Shown here: positions 24,071-36,327 of the stretch, in pieces | Layout of the letters: every line of letters starts with the position of its first letter | Numbering within the stretch: position 1 is the stretch's first letter | Source: Saposhnikovia divaricata | Taxonomy: Eukaryota; Streptophyta; Magnoliopsida; Apiales; Apiaceae | Length of the DNA: 64,000 nt | Direction: 5' to 3' | NCBI GenBank assembly: GCA_036435485.1 | Contig: CM071597.1 | Span: 142,783,647-142,847,646, forward strand | Notes under the pieces: generated by a model | The model's input: only the letters and a program-made list of their open reading frames with translations | Databases searched by the model: none | Told to the model about the DNA's origin: nothing | Made by a program: the position numbers and the translations under genes

Positions 24071-25397
24071 AAGGTTTATCTTCTTCGATTATTACGGAAA
24101 ATATTTCGGAGTCATATTATTATTAATCTTATATCAAGAAAGGTTCTCAGACATCATTCTTCTTTGAGTCTACCTCTCTAATAATAAGGGAACCTCACTT
24201 GGAAGATGTTATTTATCTTGTCGACTTCCCGGTCATAAAGTATTCCCTTCACCCGCAACTCGGGTGCTGTCGACTTATTAAGTCGTTGTTTACCTTCTCA
24301 TCTTTCGAGGGGTAAGATTACTGGAACAAGTTGATATCCGTTACCAAGTAATAGCTTGGGAGTTATTGGTAAATTTTCCTTTCCAACTAGATACGACTAC
24401 TTTGTGGAGTCTTATCAACAAGTATTATACTTGGGGAAAGGGGGACGAACGTTATATTCAGAATCATGAATTCTATTTGAACTAGGAGTCGTGTAAGAGG
24501 CCGAGTAGCGCCGGTCCATCCCCTTGGCCCAACCGTTGGCCGGGGAGAGCTAGCATGGCGGTATACAAGTAAAGCCGTCAGTTCTTCCTTCTACCGGTAG
24601 TAAATCTAAATTGAGCTGTACGATCTCGACTGATCATCAAGATTGGAACAGCGGGCGCGGTGAATACTCCATCATTGGTTCATCATCCAAATTTATTTAT
24701 TTCCTGCAACATGATTACCGTTGGCAGAATTGGAAAAGGGTCATAACTGGAATTGCAACCTTTTCTTGCAAACTCCTCTTCTTAATAACAATAAGAATAT
24801 CTCGCTTACTTTGATGTAGCAGATATTTCTACAAACAAATACTTTAAGTTACCTTGTAACTTCATCGTTCATATTATACTGGCATCATTTCCGTAAATGC
24901 ATGGCATATGGTTTGAAAGATACTTCTGAACTGTTATACTTTATCGTCCAGTTATATATTATTGTTGGTGGGCTATTGCTCACCCTTGCTTTATTATTAT
25001 ATCACAACAACAGCTAGACCAGATGACTCGCACAAGGCGCACTCGACGCGGGCGAGGACGATGAGACTACCAGAGCTGAAGAAGAAGCTATTGGTAGGAT
25101 ATATTTATTCTTTCAGTACCAAGAATATAGTCTAGTATGACTTATGTAAATGGATGGCAAAGAGTATGTAATTATATTGAAATTCTTTTGGATTGTAAGA
25201 ACTCATAATGTGATTAATAAAAATTTGATTGTGACTCTGATTTCATCTCTGGGACTATAACGGGTGTGTTTTATATTGTTGTGTTGGGTTATAGAGACGT
25301 AATTTATTTTATGTTAAGGAAAGTTCAATTGTTGTGGACAGACTTGGAAACCGTAACCACCGGATCCCGGACCCCGGATCTGGGGGTGTTACAGAAG

Positions 25398-25409
25398 TGG
25401 TATCAGAGC
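25398..25409 (+). other. Primer-binding site of element D
   Basis: TGGTATCAGAGC lies four bases after the LTR end at 25393. It is complementary to initiator tRNA-Met. Element G has the same site at 59490-59501. Confidence 0.95.
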
Positions 25410-25579
25410 GTACGTTATAAACCCCAGAGATGAGGTGACGTTAAAACAATAAATTCAATAAGATAATAAGAACTCTTGCCAAGTTCATAGTCGGACTACT
25501 TAATGTAGTGATGACATATAAAACCCTTATGGGAACTCGTAAGTATAATGATAGTAACTTAGCCCGATATCGTATCGAC

Positions 25580-25760
25580 GAGTAAAGCGACTGACCTTGA
25601 GGCATACGAGCAACAGCGCGATGATGCTTTATATGCTGAAGATCAGCGGGTAATTCGATGGAGTACCCTACTGGAGACCCGGAAGAGGTTCCAGCGGATA
25701 AGGAAAATCCTGTTAGGATAAGGAGCTTGCCTATGGGTAATGAGGGTCGCAGCCAGAATG
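25580..25760 (+). pseudogene. Decayed coding relic near the start of D's interior
   Basis: The stretch reads in pieces like the 70-residue frame preserved in element G at 59683-59895 (shared EQQ/D-ALYAED and YPTGDPEEVPADKENPV-like blocks), but here it is broken by indels. Its place after the primer-binding site fits the start of gag. I could not match it to a specific gag domain. Confidence 0.5.
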
Positions 25761-26508
25761 AATGTGATGATTAAGATATGGTGCTCAGAAAAGTGAGTAT
25801 AAAGAACCGAGATATTATTAAGAGATCTGATGATGCATGTTGAATTCATAGCCGGACTACCAGATGTAGTACCAGCAAGAAAGAAGGATTGGAAGAATTA
25901 CTTGAGATCTTATACGGAAGAAGATGAGAATCCTTAGAGATTTTCATCTTAACAAAGAAAGAGCTAGAGGGATGTATAATTATCAAAGACATCGATTTAG
26001 GGCGAGGAGCAGAGTCCCTAGGAATAGTTGAGAAGGAGGCAGTAAGTGCCATATCATTTGATAAATGAATAAGTATGAATATTGTCAGTAATAATTCGCC
26101 ATGAGAAGGCAGATGTCATAGGTTGTAATTTATGGAACCAAAGTGAGGTTAATGAGGTGGTTTTATTCAGGGAAATGTTCATGAATGAATCAGTATAAAG
26201 TAAAGACATTGGGAAGTGACAGCATGATTGGGTAAAATTATATAAGGAAGTAGTAAGCAAGACAATGATCTCAGAACTTACCGGAAAATAAGACCCGTGA
26301 GTCAAGATGAACTCGTAATGAGACTACTGCCAGAGACTGAGTATAGAGTTAATTCAACTCAGTTAAATGATGAACCAGAAACGTTAGATGCATGTGATTC
26401 AGAGGAATATTAAATTCCTTCTTCTCTTTGAATGGATTATAGTAGTACCTTAAGTTTATTCCGATGCGGAATTATAATAGATCAAGTAATACGATCAGCA
26501 GTTAAAGA

Positions 26509-26625
26509 GAAATATGTGAGAAAATCTTCCTGGAGCAAAAAGGTGAAATTGGTAATGACCAAGAGCTGGCATTGCTTAATGGAAAAAGGAGACTTTGTGC
26601 TTCCAATGACCCTTCGCATAAAGGG
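26509..26625 (+). pseudogene. Relic of the gypsy RT-RNase H junction in D
   Basis: Fragments across frames correspond to the CE.F..LK..L..APVLTLP block of gypsy RNase H. The same block is longer and clearer in element G at 60655-60965. D has lost about 200 bases relative to G just upstream. In an intact pol this segment lies after the RT catalytic box, but here it lies 1.6 kb before it. Confidence 0.65.
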
Positions 26626-28225
26626 TTAGGTAGACCGACATTTGGTAGTATTGAATATCAGGACGTTGTGACAGGTTTCAGTTTGAAATTATTAATTCCC
26701 TTCTAAGAGATGGATATAATTGATTCCACGCCAGTGGGTAAACTTCCAATCCGATGATGATTATTTCGTTAACTATGACTGCTTATGATTCCACCTGCTT
26801 GGAGGTTCATAGAACTATTCTTCGGGTTTCGAAACTGGTCTCCTTAATGTTACCAGTAGGTGGGTAGATTGATCAAAATTTCCCTGAGTCTGGAAAGGAA
26901 TTCGGTGAATTTTGGCAAACCTTTTCTTTCTGATTATCAGAGAATGTCATGGAAGAGAGTAGAAACTGGAGCAAACCCTGTGATTTGGGTAAGGATGCTG
27001 TAAAATGGGTTAGTAAACGGACCCTGAGCATTACAATCGACGGTAGTGATAAAATGATGAAGTGAGATTGGACGAAAACGGGAAATGTAAGTAAGAAACC
27101 AGCCGGACTGAGAAATTCCAGGATTGACTTAAATGAAAAGGCTGTTATGCCAGGAATGGTAAGCTTGTGTGGCACGCAGGATTGATAAGAATAGTTGAAA
27201 AGATAAAAGTGGAGGAAAGGTGACCGGAGACGGTGCCGAGTAGCTGATTAAGACTTATATGGAGTAAAGTTTTGGAAAGGTAGAAAGGTATCAAAGAAGA
27301 AGGCACTATGCCGGCAATTGCTAGAAAAGTAATGCTAATTAGCCAACCCTTAAAATCATATATTTTTATTTTAGTGTGGCCAGTTGAGGCCAAGTCACAA
27401 CGGACTATAAAGTGACTAGACCAGTAATGAAAAGACAAAGCAGGGTTGCTTCTAAGAAAGCACCGACTGCAAGGGCTTCTGATATAAAGGAAACATTAAT
27501 GAGATCGTTTGAATCTTCTGCCGAACAACCCATGTTTTGATTTGGAATTCACTAGACCTTTTTGGGATGGGGTCACCCGTTCTAAAGTGACTCATGTGTA
27601 TATGGTTGTCCAAGATTTCGAGTAAAATGGAAGTATAGTGACTTGAGATGTATGATGTTAGGGTATCATGAATACCATGAATATACTATGACGGAGGAAA
27701 GTAAACAATGAAGGTATATGAAGAGGGTATAGAAAAGGTCAGAAATTGAACAGTATGCTGTAGAAATTTTGTCTAAGACAAATACATTTGAAAAGAACGA
27801 TAAGTACTAAGAGATTCACATTGAACTCGACCAATATCTTCCAAAACATCCTTGCTACCATTACCAAGTTCTGTAAGAGAGCAGATAGGCATACGTTGCC
27901 TTTTGGAAGGCCAAATAGGCTGACAACTATCTGGAAGAAGAGGGTGGCATTAAGCCACCGATCGATTATCAAATGAGAATGATTGAAAAGAGACCTTTAT
28001 TAAGGATACATGATCCGATTGCCAATTATAAGATACAAGAATTCCTTGGCAGTTGAATTACGGATAGGATATCCATAAATTAAGACAAACCCTGGGGAAT
28101 GCACAAGGGGTGGCATTAACCCTAATAACGACATTATGACTTCAGATGATATGAGCTGGACTTGCTAAGGCAACAATGACCGGTAAGGATTATTAAAAAG
28201 AGTCCTGGAAAGAACATAGATAGAG

Positions 28226-28365
28226 TTATTAGAGTATTGATCAATGACATTTTGATATACCCGGTACCCAGAAAATACCGGAGGAATGATAAGGATGGCC
28301 TATGAAACCTTACAAGGAAAAAGGTAATATTCCGAACTTCAAAAATGGAAGTTTGGTAAGGAATG
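28226..28365 (+). pseudogene. Relic of the RT catalytic box in D
   Basis: One frame reads INDILIYPVPRKYRRND, where functional Gypsy RTs have an F(I/V)DDILIYS core. The first catalytic aspartate is Asn. A remnant of the following LETLRKEKLYAKFSK region continues to about 28360 with a stop. Element G has ISDILIYPVPGKYRRND at the same place, so much of the decay is shared. Confidence 0.8.
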
Positions 28366-28684
28366 TATGACATCGTAACAATAATGCCAGATGAGGCATG
28401 TATGAAACCCTGAGGAAGTATGGGTTGAACCTATAAAGGTTGAGATTACCCTAAGATAAAGAAAGAACTAAGAAAAGAAGTATCCTAAGTAGGATTGGGA
28501 ATAAACGTGATAAAGTTCCCACGGGTAGGTGGAAGCAATGACTTATGGAAATGACTGATAGTTATATTTTCTCCTTCAGCAGAGCTTAAGGGAGAATGCT
28601 TTAACCCAACAGTGATGGGAATGAGGTAGAAATGTTTGAATTGGAATATATCCAGAGAACAAGGGTTACCAGAAATTATTATTA

Positions 28685-28735
28685 TCAGGAAAGGCCAATG
28701 AGGTGGCCGACAGTCTAAGTATAAAGGAATAATTA
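28685..28735 (+). pseudogene. Relic of the RNase H C-terminus in D
   Basis: GKANEVADSLS corresponds to the GKANVVADALSRK end of Gypsy RNase H. Element G has GKANEVADTLSKEE at 63194. Upstream and downstream frames are broken. Confidence 0.78.
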
Positions 28736-29369
28736 TAAATGTTCATACCGAAGAAACAAAATGATATTTGGAAAGACCTTGAAGGTCATATTGGAGTGGA
28801 GGAAGTTACATTCCTTTTGATGATTGTGCAAGAATCGAAGGTAATAATAGTTTAAGTAAAGATTCGATTCCTGATGGAGTCTTAAGCATATTACGTAGGT
28901 TCCGTTTTGAGGCAAACCAGGACCATGGTACAAAATTGATGAAGTAAACCGTTAAGTTTCCAGTCTTTTCTGGAAGATGCATAAGTGATAGTTTCATCAA
29001 CCGGACCTAGCTGCGATGCTTGAAACTCTTCTGCAATTCTATCTGCTTCATGTTATATCTACATCAAGTTCAGGAAGTGTTCCTTATGGATAAGGAATAA
29101 TGATTACTTTGTCTCCCTAAGGGATTTGAAACCCGTAGGGTTAACTATTAACGCACTACGTAAACAACAAGCGATGGTGATTCTTCTAAGAAAGGAGATG
29201 ACAACGTAAAGATAAAGAAAGTGCTGCTATTGATAAGCTAAATGGCATGTTGATGAATGACAAGCAAGTTTGTGTTAGTGTACTTCTGCACAAACAAGAT
29301 AGAGAATATGAGGTTGATAATTCGTGATGCTAAACGTATTCCCGTAGAAAGAATTAATGAGACTTGGAG

Positions 29370-29465
29370 GGAAGGGCGGTTGAGCCCGAGACTTATTGGG
29401 CCACCTGAGAGTTTATAAGTGTTCGGACGGCGGTATTCGAGCCAGCCTTACCCCCAAAACTTATA
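29370..29465 (+). pseudogene. Relic of the integrase C-terminal region in D
   Basis: One frame reads LSPRLIGPPESL, then a stop, then decayed residues. This resembles the KLSPRYIGPFEIL...VAYRLALPP block near the end of Gypsy integrases. It is the most 3' coding relic I can place in D. Confidence 0.7.
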
Positions 29466-30182
29466 GCACGGTCATAATGGGTTTTCTAATGAATTCTCAG
29501 GATGACAACCTGATAGTGTCAATATTATAATTATGATTAATTTCTTCCTTAATGAACCTCTATAGTTCAGAGGTAAATTCTGAGTATGATATTTTACAAT
29601 CATGAAAACTTTCTATAATCCTTTAGAATTCTTTTCTTTTCTTCTCTCTTATTCATCTTCTTTATGAATTGAGAAGAACAACCCTTTAAGGAGGGGAGGT
29701 ACTGCTACGTGACTATCTGTCTATGTGATAGAAGTCTAAGTGGAATACCATAACTTGTTTAATTGCTTGTCAAGTACTAAAGGCTGGCCCCCTTCTGTAC
29801 TAACTATGCAATATAACAAATGTTCAATTGATCATAGTGATCTCTCAATCAATCTTTCCACTTCTCTATATTGATCGAGATTGCGAAGATTAAAGCAATC
29901 AGGAAATGCACAGTACGAGCAAGGTTACCTCCGAATTCGTAGGGTGATAGTGATACCAATGTTACTGCAGGTATCAATAAGGATAAGACTGAGTAAGAGT
30001 ATAACCCGTATAGTGAGTTGTACGAAAGGTAGCAACGTTGATGGAAAAAGGATACAGTATGAATTGTAGCACTAGAAGATGTGCTGAGGAAGGGTAGAAC
30101 GACTAATAATTGACCGGGAAGCTAAAGAGTGAACGACAGGCAAACGACTCTTTGCTTCCTACCTGATTCCGGGACGGAATCC

Positions 30183-30199
30183 TTTTAAGGAGGGGAGAC
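30183..30199 (+). other. Polypurine tract of element D
   Basis: TTTTAAGGAGGGGAGAC directly precedes the 3' LTR start at 30200. A near copy (TTTAAGGAGGGGAGG) lies about 500 bases upstream at 29686-29700. Confidence 0.92.
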
Positions 30200-33100
30200 T
30201 GTAAGAACCCCAAATTTTGGATATAATTAAAACTTTTTATTAAGTAAGGATAAAACGAGGAACAATGATTCCGACAACAAGGTCACCAGCTCTAATGAAT
30301 GGTGGTTTCAAAGAACAATGACTGTAATGAATGGATATTGCTTTGGACAATGATCCTGATGCATTGGTATATTGTCAGAATATAGTAATTCGATGGTTGA
30401 GGACCTAGATAAGAATAACCTACCATCCAGAAAGGAGCTAATGGATCCTTGGAGGGAAATGAGTACGTGCATAGTATTTCCCGTACGTGCATATTGTTTC
30501 CCGTACGTGCATAGTGTTTCCTGTACGTGCATAGTATTTTGGTGGATGAATAGTGATTTTGTAAGTTGGAAAACTTTTCACGCCACCCTATGTACGGAAC
30601 GTGATATGGATGTTTCGAAGTCATATTAGTAATACGCGGAGGAAATAAGTGAATGCAGAGACGATCGGAATTCAGAAATTCCAAATTCTTTTCGGTATAA
30701 TATTTGACCGGACAGTGGATTAAATATTATTATAATCCAAGAATTGAGATATTAACTTTGAGGATTTGATATTTTGGGATGTTATTATATTTGATTTAAG
30801 AATGAAGGTAGGAAACCACTGAGGAGTGGTTATGGCTACAATGTAATAATTGATATTTGGAAAGAATGAATGGAATTCGACTTTATTATTTCTATGTCTT
30901 AAAGAATGCTAAAGGGTAACAACATAGGTAAGAATAATCTATCTTCTAAGGGAATAAGATATGGCAATTTCAAGCAAGAGAATATTCTCATGTCATCCAG
31001 ATCGGTAACGATTAATCCAGTAGTTCCGTAAAAAGGTTAAGGAACGATCGAAAGAGAATACGGACAATTATACAACCCTAAGAGAACAAGTAAAGAATAC
31101 AGAATGAATAGTGTTGTGGTGGGAGTATATAATAATATGAGACGACACTATATAGAAGTATTCGGAACGGATTTCCGAGTTCGTATTAGTGATCCAGGGG
31201 GAAAATAAGTGTATGTAAAAGCTGTCGGATTCTGAAAAACCGCACTTTTATTTTCTCCGAGAGTTCCCTGGACACTGATAACCTTAAGTATTTAACTAAT
31301 GGATTTAAGGATTATAAATTGGAAAGTTAGAATGAAAGATGGAGAATGAAAGTATTAATATTAAAAAGGATTCCCGGTAAACCCTAATTAGAAATCCGTG
31401 AAATATTCCTACGAACGATCAATCGAAACGGGCAATAACCGGACACAGAAACAAGCAGAGGAAGCAAGAGTCTTGTGCAAGCTACTAGATAAATATCTAG
31501 CAACCAAGTAGTTACTTAAGCAACTAGCACACTTAGAATCAAAACTAAGTACTTAGCTTATTCATCTCATCCAACCAAAACAACCAATACTTATCTCTTG
31601 AAAATACCTCATCCATTGCATCATCACTTTATTAAAGCAACTTTAACCCAAGATATTATCAAGACAAATCACTTTATGCATTATTATTCAAGAAGCAACC
31701 AAGCAAACCCATTCTCTCTCAAAGAAACCTCCATTCGGCTTCTTGTTAATTCAAGAATCAAAAACTCCCTTCCCACCATTGTTTGATCTTGAAACTTTTA
31801 TGGTAAGTCCTATATTTCATAAAAGTAATCTCCTAGAAATCTTAGCTCCAATCTCCATGTTTTCCATTTTCAAATAAATCATCCAAGGTGAGGATGAATA
31901 GTATTCTTCCTGATTTAACTTTGTTTTCTTGGTTTCTTTTGATTGATCTAAGCTAGCTTAGGCCACACAAGGACTAGATCAAGGCTTATTAAGGCTCTAG
32001 CACTCTCCAAGGAAGGTATACCCTTGAAACCCTAGATCTTGTTTTGAGATTTATGCATGTTCTTGATGGATTTAAGCTTGGTGATGATGTTAGTATGATT
32101 ATAAGCATGTTAGCATGATTTGTAGTTGGTTTAATCATATGATGATTATGATGGTAAAGTAGATGTTCTTGGACAGATTTGGGATGAGAATTATGTGTAT
32201 AAGTTGTATGGATGCCCGGTGTGGCTTGGTATTGATGTTACGATTTTTAGAAACGTTCGATTTATAGCCGGCGTAATGCCAAAATTTCGTTAACCCTTGA
32301 AATTCGTGCATAGCAGTAGCCATAAATCACTGATCTTGATAAGAATATAACATACCCTTGTAGATCTCGAGTCATAGATCGTTTTGGCGAAAGAATCGAA
32401 ACAAACGGACTTACGGTTTAGGAATTATGGCCGATTTACTAAAAGTAGTTCGAATCCGTAAACGAAAGTTCGTAACTGTAATTGAACCCTCGTAAACTAT
32501 GTAACGTCATGGCGAATCTTGGTAAATAAATACTAGAGGTAAAAAGGAAGGTGTGAAAGAAAACCGTATGTCAAAAGGATCGTTTTTCGATTTATTAAAA
32601 ATGGTCGAGTCGAGGTTAAACGCGAACGAACCCCTAAAAACCCGCTTGGTTATAACCTTGGTAAAACGCTTAGAAAACGAACGATAAAACTCGGAGTATA
32701 GTATTGGTTCGTAACGATCGACTTTAGAACTCATATGACTTAAGTATGTCCCAAGTATAAGTACAATGACATGTCGTATTAGCGAACGAATGTCGGGTCG
32801 GATCAGTGATAAAAGTAATCCACTAAAAGGGGTATAACGAGATAACTCGAGAACGAGTTTCGAATTAAGTATAACTTAACTTTTAATATGTTAAGTGATT
32901 AATCCCGAATGCCTTGGCTATTTATAGATCACCAAGCTGAACCGGGACCCGCTACCACTACCCCTTACCGTACTCGACTACCAGGCAAGTTTCAATTCCC
33001 TTCTTTTAGGCTGTTGTTGTGATTGTATAATATATATATATGATTGCTGATATACATATGCCATTGCATGCATGCCTACTTTCAAGTTGAATTGATATAC

Positions 33101-35327
33101 TTGTTCCCTGAATGTTATTGTTGGCTTATAAGCTAGATAGTTATATATCAGTTATAAGCCGGTTATTGTAAGACCCTCATAGAAGGGCGTATATATCTTA
33201 TTAATCAAAAATAGACCGGGAGTCAATATTCCTTGATATATCGAGATTACCTCGGAAGAAAATATTTAAGTAAATATTTTCTATTATTTGGGCGACGAAT
33301 ATTATTTGAATATTCGTTCGAGACTAATTATTTTAACGATCCTTACTTCAAATAATTATTTGAACGTAACCATTCGACGAATAATATCTTTCAATATTCA
33401 TTCAAAGTCGAATAGGTTATCGATTATTATTCCGGATATTCTTCTAAAGATTGGACTACTAAATGAATATTATTTGAATATCCATTTAGAATATTACTTT
33501 ATTAAATGAATATTACTTTTGAATATTCATTTAAGATATTACTTACTTGATGAATATTATTCTAATATTCATCTGAAGCTTGATTTATTTATCGAGTCTT
33601 ATCTCGAATATTCCTTTAAAGCTTGGATTACTAAATGAATATTACTTGATATTCATTTAGAATATTATTCATTAAACGAATATTACTTTTTCAATAAACA
33701 TTTAAATTCCTAATTAATTATGAATATTATTTTGAATATTCATCCAGGGTTCTATTTAAATCATCGAATATTATTTTAAATATTTTAAATATTCTTTTCA
33801 GGTCTTATTAATTAATGAATATTATTCTGAATATTCATTTGAATATTTAATTATGCAATAAATATTCTCTAGATATTTCTTCAAGGATTATTTGAGAAAT
33901 ACTCTGATTAAAGATATTCTTTCATATTCCTAAATATTCTGTAAAATATTTTAATTCAATAAATATTCTCTGAATATTTATTTCATACTTAGAATAACCT
34001 CGATAAGGTTTATCTTCTTCGATTATTACGGAAAATATTTCGGAGTCATATTATTATTAATCTTATATCAAGAAAGGTTCTCAGACATCATTCTTCTTTG
34101 AGTCTACCTCTCTAATAATAAGGGAACCTCACTTGGAAGATGTTATTTATCTTGTCGACTTCCCGGTCATAAAGTATTCCCTTCACCCGCAACTCGGGTG
34201 CTGTCGACTTATTAAGTCGTTGTTTACCTTCTCATCTTTCGAGGGGTAAGATTACTGGAACAAGTTGATATCCGTTACCAAGTAATAGCTTGGGAGTTAT
34301 TGGTAAATTTTCCTTTCCAACTAGATACGACTACTTTGTGGAGTCTTATCAACAAGTATTATACTTGGGGAAAGGGGGACGAACGTTATATTCAGAATCA
34401 TGAATTCTATTTGAACTAGGAGTCGTGTAAGAGGCCGAGTAGCGCCGGTCCATCCCCTTGGCCCAACCGTTGGCCGGGGAGAGCTAGCATGGCGGTATAC
34501 AAGTAAAGCCGTCAGTTCTTCCTTCTACCGGTAGTAAATCTAAATTGAGCTGTACGATCTCGACTGATCATCAAGATTGGAACAGCGGGCGCGGTGAATA
34601 CTCCATCATTGGTTCATCATCCAAATTTATTTATTTCCTGCAACATGATTACCGTTGGCAGAATTGGAAAAGGGTCATAACTGGAATTGCAACCTTTTCT
34701 TGCAAACTCCTCTTCTTAATAACAATAAGAATATCTCGCTTACTTTGATGTAGCAGATATTTCTACAAACAAATACTTTAAGTTACCTTGTAACTTCATC
34801 GTTCATATTATACTGGCATCATTTCCGTAAATGCATGGCATATGGTTTGAAAGATACTTCTGAACTGTTATACTTTATCGTCCAGTTATATATTATTGTT
34901 GGTGGGCTATTGCTCACCCTTGCTTTATTATTATATCACAACAACAGCTAGACCAGATGACTCGCACAAGGCGCACTCGACGCGGGCGAGGACGATGAGA
35001 CTACCAGAGCTGAAGAAGAAGCTATTGGTAGGATATATTTATTCTTTCAGTACCAAGAATATAGTCTAGTATGACTTATGTAAATGGATGGCAAAGAGTA
35101 TGTAATTATATTGAAATTCTTTTGGATTGTAAGAACTCATAATGTGATTAATAAAAATTTGATTGTGACTCTGATTTCATCTCTGGGACTATAACGGGTG
35201 TGTTTTATATTGTTGTGTTGGGTTATAGAGACGTAATTTATTTTATGTTAAGGAAAGTTCAATTGTTGTGGACAGACTTGGAAACCGTAACCACCGGATC
35301 CCGGACCCCGGATCTGGGGGTGTTACA
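30200..35327 (+). repeat. 3' LTR of element D (5128 bp)
   Basis: It matches the 5' LTR at a constant offset of 9934 bases. The sub-features sit at 30463-30540 (20-bp repeats), 31148 (TATA box), 31194-31271 (stem-loop) and 33274-34004 (palindrome array). The two differences I noticed are C at 31910 against A, and G at 32582 against A. Confidence 0.97.
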
Positions 35328-35332
35328 TCCTC
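35328..35332. repeat. Target-site duplication of element D, right copy
   Basis: TCCTC is identical to 20261-20265. Reading of element C's upstream ORF resumes at 35333. Confidence 0.97.
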
Positions 35333-35443
35333 TGACAGGTCACTCTCCTAAGAGGAATCCAAGGGTTCTACTGGATATGGGGTAGGTGACCTATCTCTGA
35401 CAGATCGGTGACCGGAGGGAACTGGCGAACCTGACGATGACAT
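35333..35443 (-). pseudogene. Extra ORF of element C, 5' end
   Basis: An ATG at 35443 opens a frame (MSSSGSPVPSGH) that runs 37 codons to the D insertion site and then continues in phase at 20265. An in-frame TAG at 35348-35350 is codon 32. The region is Ser/Pro/Arg-rich like the rest of the ORF's first half. The start is the first ATG after the primer-binding site in this frame. Confidence 0.65.
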
Positions 35444-35649
35444 CTACAAAAGACTTTTATCACAACAGGGTCCAACTCATAATATGGTATACATATATAC
35501 ATAACGTATAACTGACAACCGTTAGGGTTTTTACTCTACAAATATGGAGCTATAGCTCAAAATAACCTCAAAAATCGATGTTTATACCTTTCGTCTCTCG
35601 CTCCGTCATATCCCTAGGATCTCTCGCTTCCCTAAGAATATAACTAACA

Positions 35650-35661
35650 CTCTGATACCAA
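35650..35661 (-). other. Primer-binding site of element C
   Basis: The minus strand reads TTGGTATCAGAG beginning two bases inside the LTR end at 35664. It matches initiator tRNA-Met. Confidence 0.92.
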
Positions 35662-36227
35662 GCTGTGACGCCCCCAAATCCACTATTTGTAGACTTAGGT
35701 CGCCACGATCCATCAATACCTGCCTTATAGAAAATACATTACAATACATAATAAACATAAAAGTTTTATCATAACAACAAGGGGTTCCAATCCACACGTC
35801 CAAGCATCGACATATCTATGAATTATTACAACATATTACTAGTACACATTATATCACTAAACATGTCGAAACATATGCTAGTAGTCTTTGATATGGTCGT
35901 CACCTCTGAGGTAGACACTCTAGTCCAGCTCAGTGCCTTAGTGCATTTCCTCCATCCCCTTGGCCTTGTAACGAGAGGTTTCGCCTTTTTCCGTCTTCAA
36001 TGAAAAAAATATTATTAACAACAAGAATGAGCAAGTATATGCCCAGCAAGTCCACTGACTCGCTCTCTCACTAACCATGAAGTATGGAAAGATAATAATT
36101 CGATTTATGAAAGATATTCGTATGCAGGCAAAGTGCCCTGTTAATACTTGCTGATAGACCAAATAACTTATCTCTGAGTAAAGAAATTGAAATTTAAAAG
36201 ATTGAGATACTGGTCATCTGCCTTCAC

Positions 36228-36327
36228 GATACCCCACAGCGCGATCAACCGCTGTGTCGCAAGTACCGCACACCCGTGATACCCCATAGCACGATCACTA
36301 CTATGTTGCAAGTATCACCATATCATT
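36228..36327. repeat. 50-bp tandem duplication in the LTR of C
   Basis: GATACCCCACAGCGCGATCA at 36228 recurs as GATACCCCATAGCACGATCA at 36278. Each copy is followed by a GTTGCAAGTA-like or GTCGCAAGTA segment. Confidence 0.8.

Larger units (their letters stand above)
20266..25393 (+). repeat. 5' LTR of element D (5128 bp)
   Basis: It starts TGTAAGAACC and ends GGTGTTACA. It contains a 4 x 20-bp tandem repeat (20529-20606), a TATA box (21214-21221), a stem-loop 46 bases further on (21260-21337) and an array of GAATATT/AATATTC palindromes (23340-24070). None of its short ORFs looks like a gene. Confidence 0.97.
25410..30182 (+). other. Noncoding interior of element D with gypsy relics
   Basis: This is 4.8 kb with stops in all frames. 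It aligns along much of its length with element G's interior (59486-63710), with many indels. Recognisable decayed pieces are listed as separate entries. The rest holds no reading frame that I can support. Confidence 0.8.
20266..35327 (+). mobile_element. Element D: complete, very young LARD-like element
   Basis: Two LTRs of exactly 5128 bp (20266-25393, 30200-35327) flank an interior of 4806 bp with a tRNA-Met primer-binding site and a polypurine tract. A perfect TCCTC duplication surrounds the insertion. I compared the LTRs by eye and found two substitutions (21976/31910 and 22648/32582) and no length difference, so the insertion is very recent. The interior has no long ORF. It contains decayed gypsy gag, RT, RNase H and integrase relics (listed below). 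The element must have moved using proteins from elsewhere. Element G is an older relative with the same layout. Confidence 0.95.

Noticed and set aside
24480..24560. GC-rich GGCCCAACCGTTGGCCGG region considered as a tRNA or structured RNA gene
   Set aside because: It is a short local palindrome conserved between D and G LTRs, with no tRNA arms or anticodon loop that I can fold.
25030..25075. Tiny Arg-rich ORF (MTRTRRTRRGRGR) near the LTR end of D
   Set aside because: It is only 13 codons and element G has a different reading at the same place, so it is not conserved.
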